A DNA stretch of 62,417 bases from Lingula anatina. Its lineage: Eukaryota; Brachiopoda; Lingulata; Lingulida; Lingulidae. The stretch is from contig NW_019775435.1 in NCBI RefSeq assembly GCF_001039355.2, positions 1 through 62,417 on the forward strand, given 5' to 3'. Position numbers and translations under genes: made by a program. This document shows, in pieces, positions 23,301 to 34,599 of this stretch (position 1 is its first letter; every line of letters starts with the position of its first letter). Below the pieces are notes generated by a model. That model was given only the letters and a program-made list of their open reading frames with translations, had not been told where the DNA came from and made no database searches.

Positions 23301-24178
23301 CATACCTGTTGTTTTAAAATACTACATATACATACATGCTATTTTAAAATACTACGCATACATTCCTGTTGTTTCGAAATACTACACATACATATGGTTT
23401 TTAATACTACATATACAAATCTGTTGCTTTATAATACTGTATGTCAGAAGGTGTACATACCTGTTGGGGCGTCAGCTAAGATAAGCAAAGTACAGTCGAC
23501 GTCCGTCACCGCGTTCGTCATGACTTCATGAAGATTACTGGCTCCGTATATGGTGCAGTTTTGTGTGTTTTTACAATACTGGGCAGTGTCCCCTCCCATG
23601 TCTTGTATTCTTACTGCACATTCTAAGACAGAATTCGTCGTTAAGTTCTCTAAACCGTTAACGCCGAGAGGTAAACGGTTAACTGGCATTCGAAGATGGC
23701 CATAAACATCGAACCTTGCCGTTACTACGGTCTGTCCGGCCGTAAAACGAAGCAAAACACCAAAAACAACGCCTACAAAAATGATAGTTTGTCCAATAGA
23801 TAATTGCTTGACACACTTTTCTATTTATATGTGACTATTTCAGCAACCGTTTGGATCTCTCATTAGTTTTTAATGATAATTCGTCTTTGAACTTGAGATT
23901 AAGTTTTAACTTCAGAAGTATCACGGTCATACTCATAGTATAGCCTGTCGGCAGATGAACGTTAATTTTCCAGATTATCAAGTATTTCTAACATATTCAA
24001 TGTCTGATCTTTACCATCCGTTACCAAAACTAAGTGGTGTACCGTGAGAGACCATCTTACCCCAAAACATAACTGGTGCAAAACTAAGTGGTGTACCGTG
24101 AGAGACCATCTTACCCCAAAACATAACTGGTCCAAAACTAAGTGGTGTACCGTGAGAGACCATCTTACCCCAAAACAT
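20346..24178 (-). CDS. Secreted protein of unknown family, cluster copy 2
   Basis: Same architecture as copy 1: exon 1 in three alternative units (24061-24070, 24115-24124, 24169-24178), exon 2 23461-23772, exon 3 22626-22807, exon 4 21947-22119, exon 5 21543-21709, terminal exon 6a 20402-20526 or 6b 20346-20395. Internal exon lengths equal those of copies 1 and 3 exactly. With 6b the product is 297 aa, beginning MFWGVVFGVLLRFTAG (signal peptide). Blocks seen: CAVRIQDMGGDTAQYCKNTQ, LWNSSQPLNENN, FSWFARDRLLSSTYDD, NCPWDHGWLL, EVFAVFV. The exon 3 donor is weaker than in the other copies (CGA|GTACGT). Copy 2 lies in the loop of a large inverted repeat. The unusual state of exon 6a is described separately. 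Function unknown. Confidence 0.7.
20402..20526 (-). CDS. Extended proximal terminal exon (6a) of copy 2
   Basis: After acceptor 'attaattgcag' it reads GTCTHGEAEVFATLK. The stop present in copy 1 has become TTA, so the frame runs 27 further codons to a TAA at 20402 and would give a 322-aa product. A 6-bp duplication (GTACATGTACC) adds two residues near its start. It reads through low-complexity intronic sequence, so it is probably decaying. Confidence 0.5.
20594..21240. mobile_element. Tc1-like foldback element (647 bp), TA target duplication
   Basis: Ends 'tacaacattggtcaaaaagg' and its inverse are flanked by TA. The inverted arms are about 250 bp. Part of the Tc1-like transposase C-terminus survives on the minus strand near 20950-21030 (DNILQNRIATRVEGL), matching the WDNIPQNRI block of the related element at 44145-45615. 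Non-autonomous. It lies between exons 5 and 6 of copy 2. Confidence 0.75.
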
Positions 24179-24191
24179 AACTGGTTCAAAA
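24025..24191 (-). repeat. 54-bp first-exon minisatellite, three units (copy 2)
   Basis: Each unit on the minus strand contains CAGTT ATG TTT TGG G|GTAAGA; the ATGs are at 24070, 24124 and 24178, spaced exactly 54 bp. One unit has GCACC in place of GGACC/GAACC before the ATG. The frame through ATG has no stop across all units. Confidence 0.85.
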
Positions 24192-24754
24192 CGGTGCAAT
24201 CCGCTGAATACAGACAGAACTCCTAGATAACACACAGACCCCTCCCCCCACTGATATGTAAATATAAATAAATATGTCAACAGGTGGCGCAATCTTTTAT
24301 ACGACAATCAATCATTCACTCATTTACGGTGCGTTAAATTTTACATGTAACTTATTGATCGTTTAACTTTGTACTCTCCCCTTCGTCTAGACACCGTTAA
24401 TGGATTGTTTGGGAAACGATAATTGGATATTTTAGTGTCAAATATATATATGTATAAACTTGTCTAGACAAATACCTATCACTTGCCGCTGGGACGCCTA
24501 GCAAAAGATCTTACTCTTAGACACGATAAAAGGAAATTGTCTTACTTATTTTTCTCAAATCTACTGAAATGATTCGAAAGAGTAAAATATATATAGGTTT
24601 TTACAAGCATCAAGGCAGTTATCAATATAATTTGAACTGACAAGTATGTGTAGATGAAGAAAACGACTTTAAATTTTTCTGAAAAATATCAAAATTTTCT
24701 TAAAATGTTTGCGGCTTCTCACGACTTTATTATGGAATAAAGTATTAAATCAAA

Positions 24755-26600
24755 TTGATAAGCATTGTGTTATATTGCATCAAAATTGAGGGAAACCCTA
24801 TTTTGGGCACTGCCACCACAGTGATCACTTGAGGAAAACCATGTCACTTACTCTTCTCAAACTTACAGAAAAGAAACATAGGATTAGAATACAGCTAGAA
24901 TTGGAAAACAAGTGTAATTGGCGTTTTTCTGATAGTTATCCATTTTTTGTGAAATGTTAAATTTTCACATATTGGCATTTATAATGTGTGGCTTCGAACT
25001 TCCATGAACGTGAAGACCTATGTTAATAAAAAAGTGTCCAATATTTATGTTACCAGCAGTGCATAATTATAAATTGGGTGTGAATATGCTATCGAGCATT
25101 ATATAATACTGAAGAAAATCCTATTTTGGCTACGTCCGCCATAATGACCATTAAAGGAGAAACATTTTACTTATGATTCTCAAAATAACTGGAAAGATTC
25201 ATTTGATTGACATGCAGTTTTAGTTGGAAACCGGTCTGATTGCATTCACTTTCTGGAAGATATGAATTTTTTTTTTGTGAAATTTTCATTTTTCACATAT
25301 TGGCATTTTCATTGTGGAACTGAGAACTCCCACAGGTATGAAACCGAATTGTATTTAAGTTTTTTTAATGTCCATGTAACGTAAAGTAGATTATTTAAAA
25401 GTTGGTGGTGTTTATGATGTTAAAGGGATAATAACTTCGTATGAGAACTATATTTCACAATAAAAACATTGTGAACAACTCATATAAATATAATATATTC
25501 TGTTTTGCCATAAAAACGTTAATCACTTAAGAGATCATAACACACACACACAAAAAAACAAGCTTTTAGAAAAAAAAAAAAAAAAAAAACAGGGACTAAC
25601 TTTCAATGTAAAAATGGATTCATTAACCATTGGTAAGTATGGGAAAATTGCTGTTTACTCCTAGAAAATTCATTTTTTGACCAGAACGAATAGTTATTAG
25701 CCCTTTAAGCATTATGTAATATTGCATCAAAAAATACGAAAAACTTACTTTTTGCACTGCCACCACAAATGTTATGAAACGAAGACTCTTTCTCAATTCT
25801 TTGTAACTTACAATAATAATTCTTAGCATTCAGGTCAATCTGGAAAATCAGCTTGATTCTTCTTCTTCTTCTTCTTCTTATTATTATTATTATTATTATT
25901 ATTTTGAATAAATGCAATGTATGATCTGGAACTCTAATCTTTCTGAAGCCTAATGCTAGTGAAATAATCTTAATATCCGCGTTACCTTTTGTACATTATT
26001 AAAATTTGGTGTTAATTTTGTTGTCAAGTATTATGTAATATTGCCTCGAAATTGACGAAATAACATATTTTGTGCACCATTCTTTAGTGCTCTTTGTCTG
26101 TATATATGACAGCTTTGCTGAATTGTTTGAGTTTCACGATATATCACTTTATTTTCAATTTAATATATAAGTAATGCAAAAGGAAAGAATGATGTTCACA
26201 CGTGTATATGAATATATGCCACAGGCCAGATACCAATCTATTCCACTTCCAAAGTGGCTCAGACCACATCCCGATTGGGTCTTTGCATTGTAAACAGCAT
26301 AACGACCATGTTAATTGGCCATGTAATTTACAGGTGAGCTGCCAATTTGTTTGTATGAATACATACGGTTGATATCGTGTGGCTGTAAGAGTAACCAGGT
26401 GCCCACGTGGTAAAGTTATGCACAAGACATGTTAAACTTGGTTTTAGACGAGTTAGATTATATCAATTAATTATCTATTTGTATCGTGATTATCTTTTGT
26501 ATACACTTTTTTAGATCAGCATTTTATCTATGATTAATATCACTGTCCTTGTACCAAGAGTTCAAGGGTTGTTATATCTTTAGTTTATCAGTAGATTAAT
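24755..26600. repeat. Large inverted repeat, right arm
   Basis: Reverse-orientation partner of 17770-19960. It includes an A run at 25569-25590 and an (AAT/GAA)n run at 25857-25902. No gene visible. Directly after it, 26630-27010 repeats 19906-20300 in the same orientation ('cttatcagcaaaaacaccac', 'cttcaagaaac'). Confidence 0.7.
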
Positions 26601-27085
26601 AATTGTGAGACTGTTCATAGTGCTTTTGTCGGTGAAATAGGGTTTCCCTCAATTTTGATGCAATATTACACAATGCTTATCAGCAAAAACACCACCTTAA
26701 AATGACAATATATGAATTGCACATTTAACAAAATATTATAACTTCAAGAAACATACAAGCTGATTTTTCGAACTTGACCTGTATTTCATTAATATTACTC
26801 CTGTACGTTTAAAAAACAATTGGCTTATCGGTTTCTTTAACTATGTTTCCTGTAAACATAGTTAAACATGTATACTTAAAAAAGTGACATCTTTACCTTT
26901 GGAAAAATGGTCCTATCAAGCTGATTTTCAAACCTGACCTGCATTCTATGTATATCCATCAGTTCTACAAGTAATAGATCAAACGGTTTTCCACTTATAG
27001 TGTTATCTCTAGAAATACACAGTAGTTAAGCTGATAGTTTATTTAACGCTAGCCTCATTTGGTATTAGGATCGACTTCGTGGTAT

Positions 27086-27321
27086 TCAGTCATCGGACAC
27101 AAAGACGGCAAAAACCTCGGCCTCTCCATGGGTACCTGCAAAAAAAAAAGATGTTTCTGAAATATGAACCAATACACAAATCCCAGATGATATTGGATAC
27201 ATATATTGCACATATTTGTTATTTTTAGGTAGCAAACATCTCGGCGTGTCCATGGGTACCCGCAATTAATAAAATAAGATGAGCGGCACGCAGGTTTAAC
27301 CTTCCACTGAAACATGCGGTA

Positions 27322-27401
<80 letters not shown>

Positions 27402-30400
27402 TTATCATATATGTATTGATATATACGATCACTAGAAAAAGGTATTTTAAATTTTAACCAGTTCAAAACTGAAACTGAACTTAGTCCTTATAATGGCTCC
27501 TGCATGAAATTCTAAACAAAATTTCCGAACAACAAACATTAGCTTCAGTTTATCTGATATATGTTTTTCATATCACTTTAAATTCACTTTTCATTTTTAC
27601 ATTTTTGGAATTGAATTCACGTTAAAAACGTGGCTAATTCAGTCACTGCATAGACAAAATAATGAATAAACCCATAGTCACGCAAACACTCTCTATGATG
27701 GACATAAGAACTTTTTATACAACACTGTCACTGCGTGGTCATTGGCGCCACGTGACTACCACGTGGTCTCAATGTATCGATAGGATTTGACATGATCAAC
27801 ACACGTTGGCGTACCTTGTGCGAAATGTGTGAACGATGTTCCCTTTGCGTACAAAAACATTGGATATTCGGCATAAGTCTCATACCCACAGCCTGAGTTA
27901 CTGGTTATAAGGAGCCAACCATGGTCCCACGGGCAATTAACCCACGTTTTACTGATGTAGAAGGTGCGGGTATCTGGAACACTGGAAAATAATGAAACAT
28001 TCGGCAATATTCCTGTTTCTGGACTTGGCAATCGTTAGTATGACTTCAGAAATCTTTAGTGTGACTTCAGAAATCTTTAGTATGACTTCAGTTAAGAAAG
28101 ACAGGGTTCATGCAGTGCAATTATACGTCAATTGTGCATTGCTGTTAGATCTGTAGCTTTGATGAAAAATGATAGTGACATGACCATGATATTTATCGTT
28201 TCATCTTTAAAAATTGGAAAAGGGAAAGATTTACCCGACAAGTCCGAAATGGTAACCATACACATTAGTATCAGCTAAGAGAATATCGTCATAAGTAGAG
28301 GAGAGGAGGCGATCTCTGGCAAACCATGAAAATTTATCCGTGTCGGACGCATTGAAGACGAGTTGGACGACTTCTACCCCATTATTATCATACAGCGCAA
28401 CCTTTGCCTGGAAAGATTTAATGAGCATTTAAAAGATCAATAAAAATTCGGTTGTACATACACACACTGGACAAAAGAAGTGTCACCCCCTAACTCAGAG
28501 TAATAAAAGTAGGCAGATCTTGGGTATTTATAATGCCTGGTCTACTTATACTGTGACTAATGAGTATAAAACCGCTATACCATTGAATTGTATTGTTGGT
28601 CTTGTACATGTACAGCAAATGTTATTCCAGTCTTCCTCCAATATGGCAAGATACAGGCAATTATCTAACGGTTATATGTGGAAGTTATTAACCTGAAGAG
28701 GCGGAATATAAGCAATGTCAGAATATCGATACAATTGAATTGTTCAGTTAGAACCGTGCAGAGGGTCTGGTCTCGGTATAGAAACACTGGATCAAGAGAC
28801 AAATTGCCTCTGATGGGTCGTCCAAGAAAAAATACTGGCCGTGAAGACCGACGACTGATTTTGATGTCCAGGTTGTCAAAGTTCGACACTGCTTGTCAGT
28901 TGACAACACAGTGGAACAATTTCACACATAAGAATGTGTCTGTGAAAATTGCTAGGCGTCGGTTACATGCTCAGAGAGTGTACAGCAGGGTAGCAAGACT
29001 GAAACCTCTTATATCGTTACAAAACAGGCAACGTAGAGTAAACTAGGGTCAACAGGATCTGGAACTNAGCCCTGAACGCATCAGACAATTATATGAAACC
29101 TTGCTTCGTAGACTGGCACCTATTAATAGGTCACGTGGCTATGCCACTTAGTACTAATTTTGGACTTGAAACTGCATATTTTGGTAGAATGTATATTTTG
29201 TTCTCATTTTGTGATTTTTTGTGAAATTTGATGTTAATAAAATGATACCAGGAGCATATCATTCCACAGTCATTTATCTCCCCCATAGTATTGGCTCAGT
29301 AGGGGTGACACTTCTTTTGTCCAGTGTGTGTAGATTATTTTCTCACGAGAGTGGGTTTCGGCCGAGGATAGCCACCAAAACGCATGTGCTCTATACCTGC
29401 GGCTTAAACCAGAGGCAAAAACCGGAATAGTGCATTTTTCCGACCGCCATAAGGTGTAACAATATGATGTTACTTTATCTTCATTGATTTTGTTAAATGT
29501 CAGCGTATCCAATAAATGATGTAAAATCAGTAGGGAATAAGTGGAAATATATATTATTCATACAATGGTGTACATATACTCAGAGGCTGAAGTGTACTTT
29601 CTGGGCCCGTGAATCCATTGTTTTGAACATCAGATGAAAACTTGTATATTCACCATAAGTGTAATAGCTTATATTTAAATTAAGACAAAGCTATCTTTCT
29701 GTCGATTTTGCTCCAGCTGGTATTGTTGAAACCATTATTTAGTTCAGGAAGTAATGAGCACTCCATAAAGCCTATTAAATACATTTAACATTTACAATAT
29801 AATACATACCCGTGTTACACCAAGGGTCTCCCAGGCCCCAAGAGATGACGACTTGTAGTGCTGATGCAATGTGGAATTGAGTTTTCGTGCTTCTGCATTG
29901 TTTTCGTTCAGTGGCTGGGAAGAGTTCCAAAGATCTAAAACATTCCCTCCAGCTCTTGCTACAGCTTTGAAAATCAATGTCCATTCGTTCCCTGCAATGA
30001 AAAACAACTTTCTGTGTATGTTGGTTCTAAACACTGGTTTTATGAGTAACATATTCGGATCCTGCTTTACAAGATCCGTGCCATCCACCCCAAAAATTCA
30101 ATTTTCTTCACACGAACTGAGAATAAAATATCCTCACGTTAATAGTTCTCCAGGATCTCTCGTGTTCTGTCATACATTCACTTCCGACATGAAAGCATCA
30201 AATTTTGACATCACATGGTAGAAATTTACCCACGTGCGAAATTAATTGGTCCAAACATATTGACGTAAAGTGATACGTGATACGCACATACGCCGAGCTT
30301 AATTTTTTGACTGCATGCAAATATATTTTACAATACCAAAGTGTATACCTGTTAATTTATAATACCACATATACATACCTGTAGGGGCGTCAGCTGAGAC

Positions 30401-31329
30401 GAGTAACTTACAGTCGACATCTGTCACTGCGTTCGTTATGACTTCATGAAGATTACTGGCTACGTATATGGTGCAATTTTGTGCATTCTTACAATACTGG
30501 GCAGTGTCCCCGTCCATGTTTTGTATTCTGAACGCACATTCCACGACAGAATTCGTCGTAAAGGTCTCTAAACCGTTAACGCCGAGAGGTAAACGGTTAA
30601 CTGGCATTCGAAGCTGGTCATGAACATCGAACATTGCTGATTTTACGCTCTGGCCGGCCGTAACCCGAAGCAAAAACCCAAAAACGACGCCTAGAAAAAA
30701 ATCGTTTGTCCAATATTTTGTTGTTTAACACACATATTTGAAATAAATTCGGTTACTTTGGCAACCAATCTCTTACTATAATTTAATTTAGGAAAACTCG
30801 TGTTTGAACTACATCTTGATGCAGATGTTTTTAAATTTTAATACCAGAAATATCGCTACCATAGCACAGCAGATGAAGCTTTGTTTTTCTGATTATCCAG
30901 TTTTTAATTCGGAAATACATAATAAATTAGCTAAAGGTGAACATTCTTCTATGAACCTTTTGGGCTTCTTGTATTTCTGACATATTCAATGTTTGCTCGT
31001 TTCCAATCGTTACCAAAACTAAGTGGTGTACCGTGAGAGACCATCTTACCCCAAAACATAACTGGTCCAAAACTAAGTGGTGTACCGTGAGAGACCATCT
31101 TACCCCAAAACATAACTGGTCCAAAACTAAGTGGTGTACCGTGAGAGACCATCTTACCCCAAAACATAACTGGTCCAAAACTAAGTGGTGTACCGTGAGA
31201 GACCATCTTACCCCAAAACATAACTGGTCCAAAACTAAGTGGTGTACCGAGAGAGACCATCTTACCCCAAAACATAACTGGTCCAAAACTAAGTAGTGTA
31301 CCGTGAGAGGCCATCTTACCCCAAAACAT
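27086..31329 (-). CDS. Secreted protein of unknown family, cluster copy 3
   Basis: Exon 1 in six alternative units (31050-31059 nearest, then every 54 bp to 31320-31329), exon 2 30379-30690, exon 3 29810-29991, exon 4 28235-28407, exon 5 27815-27981, terminal exon 27086-27135. The coding sum closes in frame at 297 aa from any single 10-nt first exon spliced at its own donor. N-terminus MFWGVVFGFLLRVTAG is a signal peptide. Conserved blocks match copies 1 and 2: CAFRIQNMDGDTAQYCKNAQ, KLNSTLHQHYKSS, NCPWDHGWLLITSNSGCGYE, EVFAVFV. The proximal terminal exon is dead. Intron 3 holds a Tc1-like insertion (28461-29330) and an n at 29067. Function unknown; the product is probably extracellular. Confidence 0.7.
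27226..27259 (-). pseudogene. Dead proximal terminal exon (6a) of copy 3
   Basis: Sequence related to exon 6a of copies 1 and 2 (GTHGHAEMFAT then stop), but the acceptor CAG has become CGG (plus strand 'cccgcaattaat'), so it cannot be spliced by the normal rule. Only exon 6b at 27086-27135 is usable in this gene. Confidence 0.65.
27325..27400. repeat. (TA)n(GA)n compound microsatellite
   Basis: TA run followed by a GA run between exons 5 and 6 of copy 3. Confidence 0.85.
28461..29330 (+). mobile_element. Tc1-like element, 870 bp, internally deleted
   Basis: Perfect terminal inverted repeats of 29 bp ('cacacactggacaaaagaag' and its inverse) flanked by TA. The same intron of copies 1 and 2 has the empty site ('gt(t)ttacatagattatt' and 'gttgtacatagattatt'), so insertion followed the gene duplication. 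An open frame at 28678-29046 (122 aa) has the Tc1 DNA-binding region: ISIQLNCSVRTVQRVWSRY, then the GRPRK hinge. The DDE catalytic region is missing; after the n at 29067 only a C-terminal-like scrap (SPERIRQLYETLLRRL) remains. Tc1 elements are usually 1.3-1.6 kb, so either this copy is deleted or the n hides sequence. Confidence 0.85.
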
Positions 31330-31340
31330 AACTGGTCCAA
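31014..31340 (-). repeat. 54-bp first-exon minisatellite, six units (copy 3)
   Basis: Six head-to-tail 54-bp units. On the minus strand each contains ATGTTTTGGG|GTAAGA; ATGs at 31059, 31113, 31167, 31221, 31275 and 31329. Units differ at only a few bases (for example 'ccgagagagacc' in the fifth and 'gtagtgtaccgtgagaggcc' in the sixth), which suggests recent expansion. In the ATG frame the array reads MFWGKMVSHGTPLSFGPV per unit with no stop. All three minus-strand phases checked are long open frames as a by-product of the 54-bp period. Confidence 0.9.
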
Positions 31341-34180
31341 AACGGCGCAATCCGCTAAAAACAAAGATAACTGGTGGGTGACACAGACACTGATATGTAA
31401 ATATAAATATATATGACGACAGGTGGCGCATTCCTTAACATGACATTTAATCACGTCCGCTCATTTACGATGTGTTGATATCTAACTTATTGATCGTATT
31501 ACACCGTACGACCCTCAGTGGACGCCGTAATTGGATTATTTGAAAAACGACAATGGGCTCTTTGGGTGTTAAACAATCGTCTCTGGACTTATGTCCATTG
31601 GCGGCGTCTGGGGCACAAAAAGGGAAAACTTATTTCCTCAAAGCTACTGAAATGAGCGACAGGATTTCAAAGTACTTTTTTTCATTTATTTTTGGGGTAT
31701 TTTATATTTTCATAATTTACACAATACATAATAAAAATAGATGACGAGGGGCTGCGAACATCTTGTAAAATTGCATTAATATTTTTGAGAAATAATCTTG
31801 TTCCATGATCAAAGCACTGGACTTATAGTTAAAAAGGAAAATTAAACACGGAAAAGGTTTTTGGAAATTCAATAACCCCCGCTTATATGAAAGTGAGTAT
31901 GCCGATATGGTAAAGCAGATAATTGATGAAACTATCTTAGAGTATGCAGCAGCGCCCTATAATGGAGATAATATACTGAATATTGACAGGCATTATCTAC
32001 AGTCTCTAAGTATCAGTTTATTAATATGTCTGTCTATATGAAAGCCTCGCTGCCTTTTAATATGTCTGCGTGTCTTGGTACGTAAATTTCATCAATGTAT
32101 TATGTAATATAGCCTAGTGTATCGGCAATTGGGTTATCAGTAACAAAGTGTTACAAAAAACGGCTTAATAATTCATCTGTTGAATTGACACGGTCTTTGT
32201 ATTGATTTTTCAAAAGCAAGTACATGTACAAAAATGTTCATTAGCTTGGTAGTTGAATCATAAATGAAAATTATCAAACAAAAGCCCAAATATTTCCATA
32301 CCGTCAGGGTCCTGGCTACTTTACCTCCTAGCGGTCAGTGAGTGTCAACGTCTACTCACATCAGCCTGATGAAAGCCTTAGTCCAGGTTGGCCGTAAGCT
32401 AACGGTATGAAAGTATTTCGGCTTGTGTTTGGTAATTTTCATTTATGACAAGTACATGTAGTTGCAGTTATCTTCAGGGCTTATTAGTCCGTGTGAAAGT
32501 ATATTTTACGCATTAAATTATACAAAAAAATCACACTGTATTTCACAATGTATTTCACACTGCCCAGCCTTACGAATGGAACAGGTACCCAAGTTAAATA
32601 TGTTAACAGACAGAATGACAATACACAGTTAGTTTGCCGTCAGGAAACCAGCAGTACTCACAATGTAGGGAGTGATATTTACGGCAATGTTTGGATAAGA
32701 AACGTATTATGCATCAGTAATATTGCTTTTTATTGGGTCTAATCTAGGATCCAATACAGATCAAAATAGTTTTAAATGCAAACTCATCTTCATATATAAC
32801 GATTATAAGAGAAAGGAAACGGTCAAACAGTCAACAGCTCACGGTCTACTGCACCCGTCGTGGTTACAAATGGGATTACATTGGATTTATTTGTAGGCCC
32901 CCTAGTTACAATCTAAATATCTTTCATTACAAACTCAGAAGACCTTGTAATAGACAAATATACTGTAATGTTCAGGAACCAGCTCGTTGTCACAAAATTG
33001 GATGAGGGAGTGATATTTGATATGGTGACACTGTATTGTCCGGAAGTGCGCAAATTTTGCGATGAATAAAAATTACAAACAGGCTCGAAATGCGGACACC
33101 GTTGTTTAATTTTAGGTTGGATAACGAGTCAATTCTACTTTCCAGATTCGTGGTCAAAATATTTACGTGTAATGAGAAAACTCAACACTAACAACAATAA
33201 CCAGTTTCTATCATTTAATGTTCACTCGTTGCTTGCTCGGGTACATTCTGTTGGTCTGTGGTATAATCCCACTCTTTAATATCAAACCAGAATTCTTGAC
33301 CTCAGCCTCTTAATCAGATTGATTAACAAGCCTACTTAACCTCTTTAGAATTGACACAACGTATTATAATAAATTACGGACTACAGACTACAAAGACATA
33401 ATGTGAAGTTACCGAAATTGCTGATGAATTTTTAAATGTTCCCGACATGTTTACGTATGTATACCCCACCCTTAAGCTCAGAAAAGAGATAATAAATGCA
33501 AGAAGGTTCTACTCCTGAGCCAAAACCATTTCGTCTGACTGTACACTTAGAATAATATGTGCAACGAATAAGTACTGATCTTGGCTTTCTTTGTCCCAAA
33601 TGTACCCATTAAATAATTCCCCAGTGCTGAGTTATTGGGTGCCCCGATTTCAGTGTGCATCGGAAGACTTACTAAGTAAACGATCACTCAGATGGAGGCA
33701 GAAGTACATGTAAGCACAGCACCTGTTCCATATTCTGTGGGTTTAATTGGGAGAAATACAGCAAAGATATCTGTTTACTCCGTCTACATATAATTTTGAA
33801 TGGACACCTTATCTTTACCCCCCCCCACCCCCACCTCAAAGAAAAAATAATAATAAGTGTCAAGATTAACAAGTATCGTACTTAACGCACTTGTAGCTGT
33901 GGGGTTCAACCACCTTGGAATCTGACGTTTTTCATGTTAAGTTTTTTGTGTATTTTTAATCATCTTTAAAAATACTGTCAGTCAGTAGAAGTTCCCCGTT
34001 CATCAAACGTAGAAAACTTGGTGACACACACAATTTGCGAAACTAAAGTCGAGTACAGACAGTGATCAGTAAGGACACAAATTACAATGAAGTTAAAAGT
34101 TTGAAGCGGAATCTTGTATGACGCGCAAGGCAATTTTAATCAAATATGGTTTGCAGTTTTAATTTAAAGCGTGCTTCTAA
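31341..34180. other. Gene-free stretch upstream of copy 3
   Basis: Should contain the promoter side of copy 3; I see no clear TATA or initiator to place. Otherwise AT-rich, with a foldback at 32258-32452 and a C run near 33820. Short open frames show no motif. Confidence 0.5.
32258..32452. repeat. Foldback element of about 195 bp, possible degenerate hammerhead core
   Basis: Ends of about 45 bp are inverted: 'aaatgaaaattatcaaacaa' at left and 'tttggtaattttcattt' at right, plus 'catacc' and 'ggtatg' inside. Between them is CTGATGA followed by AAGCC...GGCC and then GTAA, which looks like the CUGAUGA/stem II/GAAA core of hammerhead ribozymes found with Penelope-like elements, but with GAAA changed to GTAA. 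A catalytic RNA is not supported as it stands. Confidence 0.4.
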
Positions 34181-34194
34181 GACATTACTTGAGT

Positions 34195-34575
34195 AACTTT
34201 GACAACCAACCACAGAATCAGAGGGGACTGTTGATGAGCGATCCTGTTACCTTGACAACAGAACACAGAGTCGTAGGGGACTGTTGATGTGGGAGCCTGT
34301 AAACTTAACGACCAAACACAGTCAGAGGGGACAGTTGATGAGGGAACCTGTAACCTTGACAACCAAACACAATCAGAGGGGACTGTTGGTGAGGGAGTCA
34401 GTAACCTTGACAACCAAACACAGTCAGAGGGGACTGTTGGTGAGGGAGCCTGTAACCTTGACAACAGAACACAAAGTCGCAGGGGACTTTTGATGAGGGA
34501 ACCTGTAACCTTGACAACCAAACACAGTCAGAGGGGACTGTTGATGAGGGAGCCAGTAACCTTGACAACCAAAGC
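34195..34575. repeat. 51-bp minisatellite, about 7-8 units
   Basis: Units of the type 'agaggggactgttgatgagg' + 'gagcctgtaaccttgacaac' + 'caaacacagtc'. The period of 51 (17 codons) keeps frames open on both strands (plus REPVTLTTKHSQRGLLM), but no flanking coding signal is seen, so I treat it as non-coding. Confidence 0.8.
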
Positions 34576-34599
34576 GGGGTCTTGAGACACATATCAGTC

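Noticed and set aside
31033-31296. Plus-strand repeat protein RDHLTPKHNWSKTKWCTV
   Set aside because: Complement of the same array, with no flanking exon or homology.
30927-31454. 175-codon minus-strand frame through the six-unit array (VLDQLCFGVRWSLTVHHL repeats) as a protein gene
   Set aside because: It is the wrong phase of the first-exon minisatellite. The frame is open only because 54 is divisible by three; the phase with ATG and donor (MFWG...) is the one that joins exon 2.
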